Positions 1 through 6,990 of a stretch of 38,224 nucleotides of DNA are shown piece after piece. The position numbers were made by a program, and so were the translations under genes. The notes under the pieces are model-generated. The model made no database searches and was not told where the DNA came from. It saw nothing but the letters and a program-made list of their open reading frames with translations. The stretch spans positions 1 to 38,224 of the forward strand of contig JAFSEA010000108.1 in NCBI GenBank assembly GCA_017435965.1, given 5' to 3'. The first letter of the stretch is position 1. Each line of letters opens with the position of its first letter. The DNA is from Oscillospiraceae bacterium. Lineage in GTDB: Bacteria; Bacillota; Clostridia; Oscillospirales; JAAYXM01.

Positions 1-1
1 G

Positions 2-361
2 AAAAGACTTCCGGAAGAGGTTATGAACCCGTCAAAGCCGATAACGAGCGTAACCGATAACTATGAGCTTGCAAAAGCATATCAAAGTCCGAATGGCAAC
101 GGTATGTTTGGGATAAAGGGAGAAAACTGCCGAATATACAAATCGAGCGACCAATACGAATCCGCCGCAGATTTTTATGCAAGAATAAGCCGTGGTGGTG
201 AGGAAACTATGCTGGGAACTAAAGGAATTACGAGCAAATTTGATGATGGTTCAATGGTAATGTATCGAGTTATAACATCTACGAAGAACAGTCCGGCGGT
301 AGAAATTAAGCTGGTGTCAAAAGGGAAAGTACAAAAAATGCATTTTATACTGGAGGAATAA
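2..361 (+). CDS. C-terminal toxin domain of a polymorphic toxin (5' end outside window)
   Basis: The frame is open to the left edge, so the ATG at 23 is probably internal and the gene continues upstream. The visible 120 residues form a compact domain with an FGIKGE stretch, an ADFYARISRGG segment, then YRVITST, PAVEIKL and a final QKMHF motif. This pattern (YR..S...PAVEI...QK.HF) is familiar from C-terminal tips of Rhs/LXG-type polymorphic toxins, where the tip is the effector. The exact toxin family and activity were not identified. The stop at 361 is 3 nt before a GGAGG-preceded ATG for a putative immunity gene, the usual toxin-immunity order. Whether the full-length toxin upstream is intact, or this is another displaced tip, cannot be seen. 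Confidence 0.6.
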   Translation, partial: KRLPEEVMNPSKPITSVTDNYELAKAYQSPNGNGMFGIKGENCRIYKSSDQYESAADFYARISRGGEETMLGTKGITSKFDDGSMVMYRVITSTKNSPAVEIKLVSKGKVQKMHFILEE

Positions 362-364
362 GAA

Positions 365-939
365 ATGGTAGAATTAAAATTTACGGAAGAAATGTTAGAA
401 TTGCTTTCTCGGCTTAAAGGGGAGGTGCTTTTATCGTATTCTTACGATAAACATTGGGAAAAAGTTGTTCGTCCGGAGTGTTATATTCCATCATCTTATG
501 GAGAAACAAGGTTGGGAACAACCATAGGAACAATAAATCTTATGAATGAGGAGACCTTGCAACCATGGTTTGGTGGAGAGGAAGGAATTCGGGTTTCTCA
601 TGTCAAGTAATAAATCCGGAAACACCATTCGACCCGGGAAGAGATCCTGCTCCATACACTCAATCGGTCAACAAAAGGATAGTGGGAATAGAGATAATAA
701 ATGACGTTATCGATGTAACAAACAGGAATTATTCTTTGACTTTTGATCAGGCATTGATTTTCAATTTTGAAGACGGAAGTGTACTGATGTTTTCCCGTGA
801 TGTATGGTTTTCGGAAGAAATATCAATAACATGGCACGATGATTATGACGAGCTTTTTTCAATCGAGCAACTTACAGAAACTCTCAACAATGAGGGCGAA
901 GATCAGGTTGAAGTAACACGAACACGCAGAGCGTTGTAA
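365..939 (+). pseudogene. Putative immunity gene split by a frameshift
   Basis: An ATG with a good ribosome binding site (GGAGGAAT, inside the toxin's last codons) opens a frame of 81 codons that stops at 610. A second frame entered around 570-590 continues to a stop at 939 and has normal composition (GIEIINDVIDV, ALIFNFEDGSVLMF, acidic C-terminus). Together they span 575 nt, one short of a multiple of three, so a single-base deletion near 575-595 would split one protein of about 191 residues. Its place directly behind a toxin tip suggests it is the cognate immunity protein. The alternative is two overlapping genes, the second starting at ATG 565, but that ATG lacks a clear ribosome binding site. 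A sequencing error is also possible. Confidence 0.55.
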
Positions 940-950
940 GAATTCACAAG

Positions 951-979
951 AACAGAGCGAGGGGACTCGCTCTGTTTTT
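951..979 (+). terminator. Rho-independent terminator of the first toxin-immunity pair
   Basis: A perfect 10-bp stem (952-961 with 966-975; ACAGAGCGAG against CTCGCTCTGT) closes a GGGA loop and is followed by a T run. Confidence 0.9.
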
Positions 980-997
980 CTGCGTAGATATGGTTTG

Positions 998-1027
998 TTG
1001 ACGAAGATTTGCGTTGTGTGGTAGAAT
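998..1027 (+). promoter_or_regulatory. Sigma-A promoter in repeat copy 1
   Basis: TTGACG (998-1003) and TAGAAT (1022-1027) are separated by 18 nt. It would transcribe the orphan toxin tip remnant at 1047, which lacks a start codon, and then the immunity gene at 1445. The promoter may therefore keep a displaced immunity gene expressed. Confidence 0.65.
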
Positions 1028-1046
1028 AAATACCGTAAAATGGTAA

Positions 1047-1448
1047 ATTGATCATAGAAACATCGGCAAAACTGCGGATAAAATTGACGATGCTTATGAT
1101 ACGGCGAAGGCGGTTGAGAAGACAGACAATGTTAGAAATACAATTAAAAATCAGTTTGAGCTCCCGGATATATATGATGGTGACAAATGGGAAGGATGGG
1201 AAGATATAACTCCTGACTTAATGCGAAATAATAGCAATTCGAGAACTCACAAGAAAAACGGAATAACGGTACGTTTTGATAAGGGAAACCCGAATTTGGG
1301 AGGTTTTTTCGGAAAAGATCATTATCATATTTTGAATCCAAATGCGACGGCAAAACACGATTATTATTTGGATGCATTTGGAAATCCGGCGCCTAAAAAT
1401 TCAAAAGCATCACATATCTCAATTAGAAGAAAGGATGGCAAAAGATGA
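1047..1448 (+). pseudogene. Orphan polymorphic-toxin C-terminal tip, no start codon
   Basis: The frame opens after a stop at 1044. From about 1056 it encodes a typical pre-toxin linker (IGKTADKIDDAYDTAKAVEKTD) and then a toxin domain with VRFDKGNPN, GKDHYHILNPNA, YLDAFGNP and SHISI segments. The pattern DHYH..NP...YLD..G.P..S..SHI is familiar from C-terminal tips of Rhs/LXG toxins; the activity is not known to me. No plausible start codon precedes the linker, and an internal ATG at 1221 would make only 75 residues. This is therefore a displaced tip that could act only after recombination onto a toxin body. Its last four bases (ATGA, 1445-1448) overlap the start of its immunity gene. Confidence 0.7.
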
Positions 1449-1771
1449 AAGTCTGTGAGTTGTTGAAAGTTTATGATTTCCATGACAGTTTAATGGAAGA
1501 GATTGTTTTAAACGAAAAAAGAATCTGCATGCGGATAGATTTTTGTAATTGGAAACAAGATGGGTATAGAGAAGGTGAAGAAACGAAGGAAATACTCTTG
1601 GTGTTTGAAGATGTGGATTATACCGAGATTCCTCCCGTTGAGAGTAATAGTGACGAGATTATTGACGTGAAAAGGAAAGGGACAACAGGAGTGGAATTTC
1701 TCCTATTTAATGATGTGAAGAATATCACCTATTCCGTTGTGGTCTTTGCAAAATCCGTTTCAATCAGATGA
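1445..1771 (+). CDS. Putative immunity protein for the orphan toxin tip
   Basis: This 108-residue protein is small and acidic, with no signal peptide or membrane helix, so it is probably cytoplasmic. It starts YDFHDSLMEEIVLNEKR; the early FHDS motif followed by alternating hydrophobic strands (ICMRIDFCNW) resembles small immunity-type proteins found after toxin tips, though I cannot name the family. The ATGA overlap with the toxin tip implies translational coupling. The inferred role is neutralising the adjacent tip's toxin domain. An imperfect repeat begins 4 nt after its stop codon. Confidence 0.6.
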   Translation: MKVCELLKVYDFHDSLMEEIVLNEKRICMRIDFCNWKQDGYREGEETKEILLVFEDVDYTEIPPVESNSDEIIDVKRKGTTGVEFLLFNDVKNITYSVVVFAKSVSIR

Positions 1772-1775
1772 AGTC

Positions 1776-1852
1776 AAAGCCATTTGGATTTGGTATCATT
1801 TCGGAGTGGATTTGCAGGGCGGGGTTCTTGATTCGCCGGAAAACCGAGGTTG
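1776..1852 (+). repeat. Module-linking repeat, copy 1 (degenerate)
   Basis: Begins just after the immunity gene stop and shares ordered blocks with 2571-2657: AAAGCCATTTGG, ATTTCGGAGT, GGGCGGGGTTCT and AAAACCGAGGTTG. The GC-rich centre could form a hairpin, which copy 2 keeps better. It appears to mark the junction between toxin/immunity sub-modules. Confidence 0.7.
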
Positions 1853-1897
1853 CAAGTGCTCTACTATGGTTTGAATAAGTTAGGAAAGGTGATTCAT

Positions 1898-2572
1898 ATG
1901 ATGTACATAACCGGAGATACGCATATTCCTGTTGACATTGGAAAGCTTTCGGCAAAACGCTTTCCCCGGCAAAAAGATATGTCGAAAGATGACTATGTAA
2001 TTATTTGTGGTGATTTTGGCGGAATCTGGGACGGAAGTTCGGAAGAAAGTTATTGGATGAAATGGTTGAGGAGTAAAAATTTCACGACATTGTTTGTAGA
2101 TGGAAATCACGAAAACTTTCAAATGATATCAGAGCTTCCTGTAATTGAGTTTTGTGGCGGAAAAGCTCACAAGGCAGGGGATGGAATATATCACCTTATG
2201 CGTGGTGAAATCTACACCATTTGTGATAAGAAGCTGTTCACCTTTGGAGGGGGAAGTTCTCACGACAAGTCTTTTCGCACAGAAGGTAAAAATTGGTGGA
2301 AAGAAGAACTTCCGACAGAAGGTGAAATGTCAAATGGGATAAAGAACCTTTCAAAGGAAAACTATTCGGTAGATTATGTTATAACTCACTCGGCACCTTC
2401 ATCCATACAGAAAATGATAGATTCGACATATGAAGAGAATGTATTGACGGATTTTTTGGATGAGATTAAAAATCTACTATCCTATTCAAAGTGGTTTTTC
2501 GGACATTATCATAAGGATATGGAAATCGATAAAAAGCACACGGCTACATTTCAGAAAATTCACTATATTTAA
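1898..2572 (+). CDS. Calcineurin-like metallophosphoesterase in the toxin cassette
   Basis: The protein has 224 residues from the ATG at 1898, chosen because AGGAAAGGTG lies 7 nt upstream. The in-frame ATG at 1850 falls in the linking repeat. All metallophosphoesterase metal-binding motifs are visible in order: GDTH near the N-terminus, GDFGG, GNHE, a THSAP segment and GHYH near the C-terminus. It has no signal peptide, so it should be a cytoplasmic two-metal phosphoesterase; the substrate is unknown. It sits between two toxin/immunity modules and is flanked on both sides by copies of the same degenerate repeat, so it looks like cargo of the cassette. It may be a phosphodiesterase-type immunity or accessory protein, but that is inference. 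Confidence 0.85.
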   Translation: MMYITGDTHIPVDIGKLSAKRFPRQKDMSKDDYVIICGDFGGIWDGSSEESYWMKWLRSKNFTTLFVDGNHENFQMISELPVIEFCGGKAHKAGDGIYHLMRGEIYTICDKKLFTFGGGSSHDKSFRTEGKNWWKEELPTEGEMSNGIKNLSKENYSVDYVITHSAPSSIQKMIDSTYEENVLTDFLDEIKNLLSYSKWFFGHYHKDMEIDKKHTATFQKIHYI

Positions 2573-2657
2573 AGCCGTTTGGGGACGTATATTTTTTGTA
2601 TTATTTCGGAGTAAATTTGTAGGGGCGGGGTTCTACTCCGCCCCAAAACCGAGGTTG
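2571..2657 (+). repeat. Module-linking repeat, copy 2
   Basis: It begins at the stop codon of the metallophosphoesterase gene and carries the same ordered blocks as 1776-1852. Here the centre is an inverted repeat (GGGGCGG ... CCGCCCC around 2622-2644). The next base on the right already belongs to the pre-toxin linker of the following orphan tip. Confidence 0.75.
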
Positions 2658-3512
2658 AGCGGATTCATTACTCTTGAAAACATTTTCTCAATAGCGGAGT
2701 GGATTCCGGGAATTGATAACATTGCAAGCATCGGCTCGGCTGTTACAAATGTGATTCAAGGAGACTGGGGAGAAGCAGGACTTGATTTGCTCGGAGTACT
2801 CCCCTTTGTAAACGAGGCAAAACACGGGGTAAAGGTTGTAGATGCGGCAATTGATGTCGGCAAAGGCACGAAAAAGATAGGAAAAGCCATCGATAAAATC
2901 GACGATGCAATAGACCTTGGTAAAGCGGCAAGCAAAACCGTGGATAAAATCGATGATGCTTATGACTTCGGAAAAATTGCGAGCAGAATTGACGATACCT
3001 ATGATGGGGCGAGGGCGGCACGGGAAATTCCCGAAATGAGTGAGCGAGCAAAAAATGCGACGGCACTTTCAAGAAATGTTGCAAAAGGGCTGGACAAAAC
3101 AGACGATGCTGCTGTAATAAAGCAACTGACCGAAGCTGCCGACGATATAGCCGTAACCTCTCCGATAAAAGTGCCGATGGGTGCAAGGAAAAAGGTAAAA
3201 AGAAAAAATACATATTTTCAAATGGAATACAAATGGAATGCAGATGACGGATATACATATACAAGTCGTTGGCACAATCGTATATCGGGCGCACCCACAT
3301 ATGTTGAAGATACATGGGTCACAGAACGAAGGATTCCCGGCATAGGATATGGTGCAAACGCACGAGAAGAAATTCATGAGGTTTTAGTCGGTGAAAACAA
3401 GTGGATTACGTGGGACGAATGGGATGAAGCAAGGAAAGCACGCAGAAGAAAAACAATAACAAAAGAACAGGAGGAAATATTAAATGCAGGACATTGGAAG
3501 GCTGAAAGATAA
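2658..3512 (+). pseudogene. Second orphan polymorphic-toxin tip with long pre-toxin linker, no start codon
   Basis: The frame happens to stay open back to 2460, but that part overlaps the phosphoesterase gene and the repeat. Homologous content starts at about 2658. It begins with a hydrophobic pre-toxin segment (IAEWIPGIDNIASIGSAV, DLLGVLPFVNEAKHG) typical of the region before Rhs/wall-associated toxin tips. A linker follows with reiterated K-IDDA-DLGK units (KIDDAIDLGK, KIDDAYDFGK, RIDDTYDGAR). A C-terminal toxin domain has YKWNADDGYTYTSRWH, ERRIPGIGYGANAREE and EEILNAGHWK. The linker resembles the start of the first orphan tip at 1077-1110. There is no start codon or ribosome binding site, so this is a displaced tip. 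The immunity gene overlaps its last 29 nt. Confidence 0.7.
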
Positions 3513-3873
3513 TCGTGAATTTTGTGATGAGGATGGTGGAAATGATATCATTCTTAAAATAAAAGAAGATTCCACGACAACCATTTATATCAGCGAAAGC
3601 TATTTTTATGACATATTTAGGAAGCCACCTTTGCATGGTCTGGGATGGCATGGGTTTACCCGTGATTATCATGAACATAAAGGTGCCTTTAACTATTTTG
3701 AAAACGACAACATGGCGGAAATGTCAAATTCGATGGAGTATCTGGAAGATATGATGCAGTATAAAGATAAAAGGTTTAGATATGAAGAAACACGAGCGGT
3801 TTTTGATCTCATTGCAGATTTTCTCAAATATGCCATAGATACAAAACAAACGGTTATTGTAAAAGTAGAATAG
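3484..3873 (+). CDS. Putative immunity protein of the second orphan tip
   Basis: The 129-residue product is acidic and aromatic-rich, with no signal peptide. The start at 3484 is supported by AGGAGGAAAT a few bases upstream, inside the toxin tip frame, so the two overlap by 29 nt and are probably translationally coupled. Recognisable stretches are ILKIKEDSTTTIYIS, GWHGFTRDYHEHKGAF and FLKYAIDTKQTVIVKVE. I do not recognise a named family; the immunity role rests on position. The 83-bp repeat copy 2 starts 15 nt after the stop and provides its terminator. Confidence 0.6.
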   Translation: MQDIGRLKDNREFCDEDGGNDIILKIKEDSTTTIYISESYFYDIFRKPPLHGLGWHGFTRDYHEHKGAFNYFENDNMAEMSNSMEYLEDMMQYKDKRFRYEETRAVFDLIADFLKYAIDTKQTVIVKVE

Positions 3874-3890
3874 CATTTTAACGATGTAAG

Positions 3891-3919
3891 AACAGAGCGA
3901 GGGGACTCGCTCTGTTTTT
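3891..3919 (+). terminator. Rho-independent terminator after the toxin/immunity array
   Basis: Same perfect 10-bp stem, GGGA loop and T run as at 951-979 (stem 3892-3901 with 3906-3915). Confidence 0.9.
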
Positions 3920-3937
3920 CTGCGTAGATATGGTTTG

Positions 3938-3967
3938 TTGACGAAGATTTGCGTTGTGTGGTAGAAT
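3938..3967 (+). promoter_or_regulatory. Sigma-A promoter of the apbE operon
   Basis: TTGACG (3938-3943), 18-nt spacer, TAGAAT (3962-3967). The start codon at 3995 lies 28 nt downstream of the -10, leaving a short leader. Confidence 0.7.
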
Positions 3968-3994
3968 AAAGAAAAGAATTGTGAGGTTTGTTTT

Positions 3995-4990
3995 ATGAAA
4001 AAAATTATTTTTTTGCTTTGTTTTATGATTCTTTTTTCAGCCTGTGGAGGCGAAACTGAAGAAAAAATGTCTGCCCGTCAGATATATGCCATGGATACTG
4101 TGTGCTCCGTTACAATATACGGTGAGGAAAAAACTGCAGACAGCATAGCGGAACTTCTTGTGGAGCTTGACGGCGCTTTTTCTGCCTATGATGGTGAAGT
4201 GGAAGAGTTAAACCGAAACGGTGGCGGAGAAATGTCGGAAAGCGTTTCCGAGCTTCTCTCTGATTCCGGCACATTACTGTTTGAGACCGGGACGTTTTCT
4301 CCGTTTCTCGGAAGTGTTACTGAACTTTGGGGGATAGGAAGTAAAAACTATGTTCCCACCGATGAGGAAGTTTCAAAAGCTCTTGAATCGGCATGGATTT
4401 ACAACGCAGAAGCAACCGGGAATGTGCTCACACTCAAAAACGGGGCAAAGCTGAATTTTGGCGGGGTGGCAAAGGGGTATGCTTCGGATAAGATTCGTGA
4501 GATATTGATAAGAGACAATGTGAAAAGTGCAATGATTTCCCTCGGCGGAAATGTGTATGTTCACGGAAAGAAGCCTGATGGGGCTCTCTGGAGAGTGGGA
4601 GTCCGTGACCCGAAGCGAACCGAGAATGACTGGGTATGCACTCTTAGCCTTAAGGACAAATTTATAATATCCTCGGGGGATTATGAAAGATATTTTGAAA
4701 GAGACGGAAAGCGATATCATCACATAATTGACCCCAACACAGGATATCCGGCGGAAAGCGACCTTCTCTCCGTGACTGTTGTTTCGGAAAGCGGTGTGAG
4801 GGCAGACGGATATTCCACGGCACTTTATGTTATGGGAAGTGAGGAAGCACTTCGTTTCTGGAGAGAAAAGAAAGATTTTGAGCTTGTGCTCATTTGTCGT
4901 GATGGGCGTGTGATTATAACGGAGGGACTTTCGGAGGCTGTTACCGAAAACAGAGAGGCAGGGTATACTTATGAAACCGCGCATAGGTGA
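3995..4990 (+). CDS. apbE: FAD:protein FMN transferase, lipoprotein (ApbE family)
   Basis: This 331-residue lipoprotein has the signal peptide MKKIIFLLCFMILFSAC, with the lipobox cysteine at residue 17, so it acts on the outer face of the membrane. ApbE enzymes cleave FAD and attach FMN to Thr/Ser of extracytoplasmic flavoproteins. Family hallmarks are AMDTVCSVTIYG near the N-terminus, NFGGVAKGYASD (FAD site), SLGGNVYVHG, HHIIDPNTGYP and the metal-binding DGYSTALYVMG near the C-terminus. Length fits the family. The gene overlaps the following NusG-domain-II gene by 20 nt, so the two form an operon. The flavoprotein it modifies is not in the window. Its promoter lies in repeat copy 2. Confidence 0.93.
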   Translation: MKKIIFLLCFMILFSACGGETEEKMSARQIYAMDTVCSVTIYGEEKTADSIAELLVELDGAFSAYDGEVEELNRNGGGEMSESVSELLSDSGTLLFETGTFSPFLGSVTELWGIGSKNYVPTDEEVSKALESAWIYNAEATGNVLTLKNGAKLNFGGVAKGYASDKIREILIRDNVKSAMISLGGNVYVHGKKPDGALWRVGVRDPKRTENDWVCTLSLKDKFIISSGDYERYFERDGKRYHHIIDPNTGYPAESDLLSVTVVSESGVRADGYSTALYVMGSEEALRFWREKKDFELVLICRDGRVIITEGLSEAVTENREAGYTYETAHR

Positions 4991-5324
4991 TTTTATTATA
5001 GGAATCTTCATTTTCCTCCTTGCTGTTGGGATATGGACATATCCGCATTTAAAGGATGATGAAGCAGAAAAGGTGTGTAAGATATCCGTTAATGGTGAGG
5101 TTGTGGAAGAGATGCCGCTTTCCCGTGACGGAGAAGTGAAGATAGAAGGGTGCATTGTAAAAGTGGAAAAGGGCGAGGTTTTTGTCACGGAGTCCACTTG
5201 CCCGGATAAGGTGTGTGAAAGAACAGGGAAAATTTCAAAAAGCGGAGAAAGCATAATATGCGTGCCGAATCATATCAGCGTGGAAATTTCGGGAGAGCGT
5301 GCAAATGACATTATTGCAGGTTAA
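4971..5324 (+). CDS. Membrane-anchored NusG-domain-II protein
   Basis: The 117-residue protein has one N-terminal membrane helix (about residues 8-25, FIIGIFIFLLAVGIW) followed by an extracytoplasmic domain. The conserved pattern CPDKVCERTGKISKSGESI followed by ICVPN matches the NusG domain II family (CP..C...G.I...G..I.C.PN). In Clostridia such proteins are encoded with ApbE and Gx-type membrane proteins, and are thought to belong to flavin-dependent redox modules. Their molecular role is unsettled. The start overlaps the end of apbE by 20 nt, implying co-translation. Its stop codon overlaps the stop of the convergent gene on the other strand, leaving no room for a terminator between them. 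Confidence 0.8.
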   Translation: MKPRIGDFIIGIFIFLLAVGIWTYPHLKDDEAEKVCKISVNGEVVEEMPLSRDGEVKIEGCIVKVEKGEVFVTESTCPDKVCERTGKISKSGESIICVPNHISVEISGERANDIIAG

Positions 5325-5869
5325 TACTTTTTCGGAAAACCGCTGTCCGATATGCCTATAACTCCGTAGAGTGTACCATTTATTTGTCTCGGTGAGGCAA
5401 GGCACAATACGTCCGGGCGAGGAAAAGGACGGTCTGTTGCAAGAGGTACAGCGATGGCACGTGGAACGGTTGCATTGTCGAGTAAAGCGTTAGTTGTTCC
5501 GGCAAGGGCATATATAACATCGCTTCGTCGCAAAGCTTCCGGAATTTCTCTTACGGGAAACCACCCTGACGTGGTATCTTCCTGCTTTGACTCGGCTTTT
5601 ACGGCGTAGGCGTATGTGATTTCGTCAAAGTTCAGTCCTTGCGATGAGAGACGTTGTGCCGATATGCTTTTTTCGGCAGAAAAGCTATTGCCTGAAGGAG
5701 CGAGAACTCCGATTAAAAGATTTCCGTTTTTTCCGCGTACATACGCACGGCAGATACCGGATATGTTGATGTAGGTTTTGGCAGAAAGTGTTATGTGCAA
5801 ATCTTCATAGCGACACACGACCGAACCGATAACGGAAGGACCGAGATAAAGGGGAAGAGTTTTTTCCAT
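5321..5869 (-). CDS. Uncharacterised 182-residue protein
   Basis: I do not recognise this family. The start is supported by an AGGAGG site on the minus strand (about 5872-5877), close upstream of the ATG. The protein has no signal peptide or membrane helix. The N-terminal half is strand-rich (YLGPSVIGSVVC, HITLSAKTYINISGICRAYVRG, LLIGVLAPSG), and the C-terminal half has a SGWFPV motif and a run of Ala/Pro/Arg-rich segments. It is the last gene of a minus-strand cluster but lies beyond a strong terminator, so it probably has its own promoter. Its stop codon overlaps that of the convergent NusG-II gene. Confidence 0.7.
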   Translation of the reverse strand: MEKTLPLYLGPSVIGSVVCRYEDLHITLSAKTYINISGICRAYVRGKNGNLLIGVLAPSGNSFSAEKSISAQRLSSQGLNFDEITYAYAVKAESKQEDTTSGWFPVREIPEALRRSDVIYALAGTTNALLDNATVPRAIAVPLATDRPFPRPDVLCLASPRQINGTLYGVIGISDSGFPKKY

Positions 5870-5897
5870 ATGAGCCTCCTATATGTATTTATGTAGC

Positions 5898-5939
5898 AAA
5901 AACCGCAAAGCTTCGGATGAACCATAGCTTTGCGGTTTT
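5898..5939 (-). terminator. Bidirectional-type hairpin terminator
   Basis: Perfect 13-bp inverted repeat (5899-5911 AAAACCGCAAAGC with 5927-5939) around a 15-nt loop. The minus-strand copy ends in a T run, so it terminates transcription from the gene at 5959-6603. Confidence 0.85.
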
Positions 5940-5958
5940 ATCTTATTGTATTATAATG

Positions 5959-6603
5959 TCAGGAAATGGAGTGTGTTCCTCTTACGAACACGGTAATGTT
6001 GCTGACTGCCTTGACTCCGCGGCCACCGTCAACGGTGCAGAGATAAAGGTGATTTTTGAGAAGTGCTTTGCCATTTGCAATTTCGGTGCTGTCGGACACA
6101 TCAATAAGTCCGGGAGTGCCGGAGGATACGCAATTTGCAGTACCGAGGCGAAGAAGCACTTCGCAACCTATGCCCATGCTCAAAGTCTGTCCTGCTTTGA
6201 GATCAACACGTTGGAAGGTAGTGCTTGGAGCTGCGGTGCCTCCCACTTTTTCGGAGACCTTTTCCGCTACGCTGTTTATAAATTCATCGCTTGTGAAAAG
6301 CTCGGTATTTTCGTTTGCATATGATGCAACTTTATCATCAAGCTCACCCTCGACGGAGCTTACTTTGCTTTCGAGCTCAGCGAGAAGGGAATTTGCCTTT
6401 TCTTCCACAATGTCATCCACTTTTTCCGAAATCTGAGGAGCGAGGACGTTGTTTATGTAACTCAAACTGACCAGAGGGTCATCGGAAGTTCCATATTCAG
6501 CCGCAATCGCAATAAATCCCGCAAAAACAAGTGTGACGAGGAGAAGAATGGAAGTCAGCGCCTTCCACCTTTTCTGTCCTGAATTTTTTTCTGTGTTTTT
6601 CAT
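5959..6603 (-). CDS. Membrane-anchored coiled-coil protein with a conserved C-terminal sheet domain
   Basis: The 214-residue product has a basic N-terminus, one membrane helix (about residues 16-35, LTSILLLVTLVFAGFIAIAA), and an alpha-helical, probably coiled-coil stretch (about 50-105, with VDDIVEEKANSLLAELESKV). The C-terminal domain contains VLLRLGTANCVSSGTPGLI, NHLYLCTVD and ITVFVRG. The last domain resembles a repeated 'G-ELLLRSG-A...GIVDLT-G...NHLYL' pattern common in uncharacterised clostridial proteins, often linked to cell-surface or SPOR-like functions; I cannot name it. It is 30 nt downstream of ndoA on the same strand, so it may be co-transcribed with it. It ends at the strong hairpin at 5898-5939. 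Confidence 0.75.
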   Translation of the reverse strand: MKNTEKNSGQKRWKALTSILLLVTLVFAGFIAIAAEYGTSDDPLVSLSYINNVLAPQISEKVDDIVEEKANSLLAELESKVSSVEGELDDKVASYANENTELFTSDEFINSVAEKVSEKVGGTAAPSTTFQRVDLKAGQTLSMGIGCEVLLRLGTANCVSSGTPGLIDVSDSTEIANGKALLKNHLYLCTVDGGRGVKAVSNITVFVRGTHSIS

Positions 6604-6633
6604 TTGTAAGATACCTCCGATTTTTCTTTAGTT

Positions 6634-6990
6634 TCAGTTTCCGTCAAGCCCGAAGCTTACGGCTATGGCATCGTCAACACGATGCATCAAACTCTCATCA
6701 AGTCTCCCCATTTTTTCTTTGAGGCGGGTTTTGTCGATTGTTCGTATCTGCTCCAGGAGCACAACGGAATCTTTTGAAAGTCCGAAGCTTTTTCCGCCAA
6801 GTTCTATATGGGTAGGAAGCTTTGCTTTGTTGATCTGCGAAGTTATCGCCGCCGCGATAACGGTGGGACTGTGCTTGTTGCCCACATCATTTTGTATGAT
6901 GAGCACGGGGCGCATTCCGCCCTGCTCACTACCGACAACGGGACTTAAGTCGGCATAATAGATATCTCCGCGTTTAATGCTGTAATTCAC
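6634..6990 (-). CDS. ndoA: mRNA interferase EndoA/MazF-type (PemK family)
   Basis: The 118-residue protein matches the Gram-positive EndoA/MazF endoribonuclease closely: [64 protein letters not shown] and a SFGL C-terminus. EndoA cleaves single-stranded mRNA at a short U-rich site. The catalytic Arg of the RPV motif and the Thr of the AAITS segment are present. It follows alr, as in Bacillus, but the EndoAI/MazE-like antitoxin that usually sits between them is missing. The 131-nt gap holds no credible coding frame. The antitoxin may lie elsewhere, or the protein may be held in check differently. Confidence 0.93.
   Translation of the reverse strand: MNYSIKRGDIYYADLSPVVGSEQGGMRPVLIIQNDVGNKHSPTVIAAAITSQINKAKLPTHIELGGKSFGLSKDSVVLLEQIRTIDKTRLKEKMGRLDESLMHRVDDAIAVSFGLDGN

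Larger units (their letters stand above)
948..1030 (+). repeat. 83-bp direct repeat, copy 1 (terminator plus promoter)
   Basis: This stretch is base-for-base identical to 3888-3970. It contains a perfect rho-independent terminator followed by a sigma-A promoter. It lies directly behind the frameshifted immunity gene, and its right end touches the 5' remnant of an orphan toxin tip. Confidence 0.95.
3888..3970 (+). repeat. 83-bp direct repeat, copy 2 (terminator plus promoter)
   Basis: Identical to 948-1030. Here it separates the last immunity gene from the apbE-like lipoprotein gene, so its promoter half is the apbE promoter. Removing 1031-3970 would rejoin copy 1 exactly to apbE. Confidence 0.95.

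Noticed and set aside
2460..2657. Upstream extension of the second orphan tip frame
   Set aside because: It is open only by chance, overlapping the phosphoesterase gene and the linking repeat; no start codon with a ribosome binding site.
2743..3315. 190-codon antisense frame in the second orphan tip
   Set aside because: Shadow of the repetitive pre-toxin linker; the product is rich in Leu/His/Arg without any domain pattern.
4373..5254. 293-codon antisense frame across apbE and the NusG-II gene
   Set aside because: Both plus-strand genes show clear family motifs over the same bases; the antisense product has no recognisable features.
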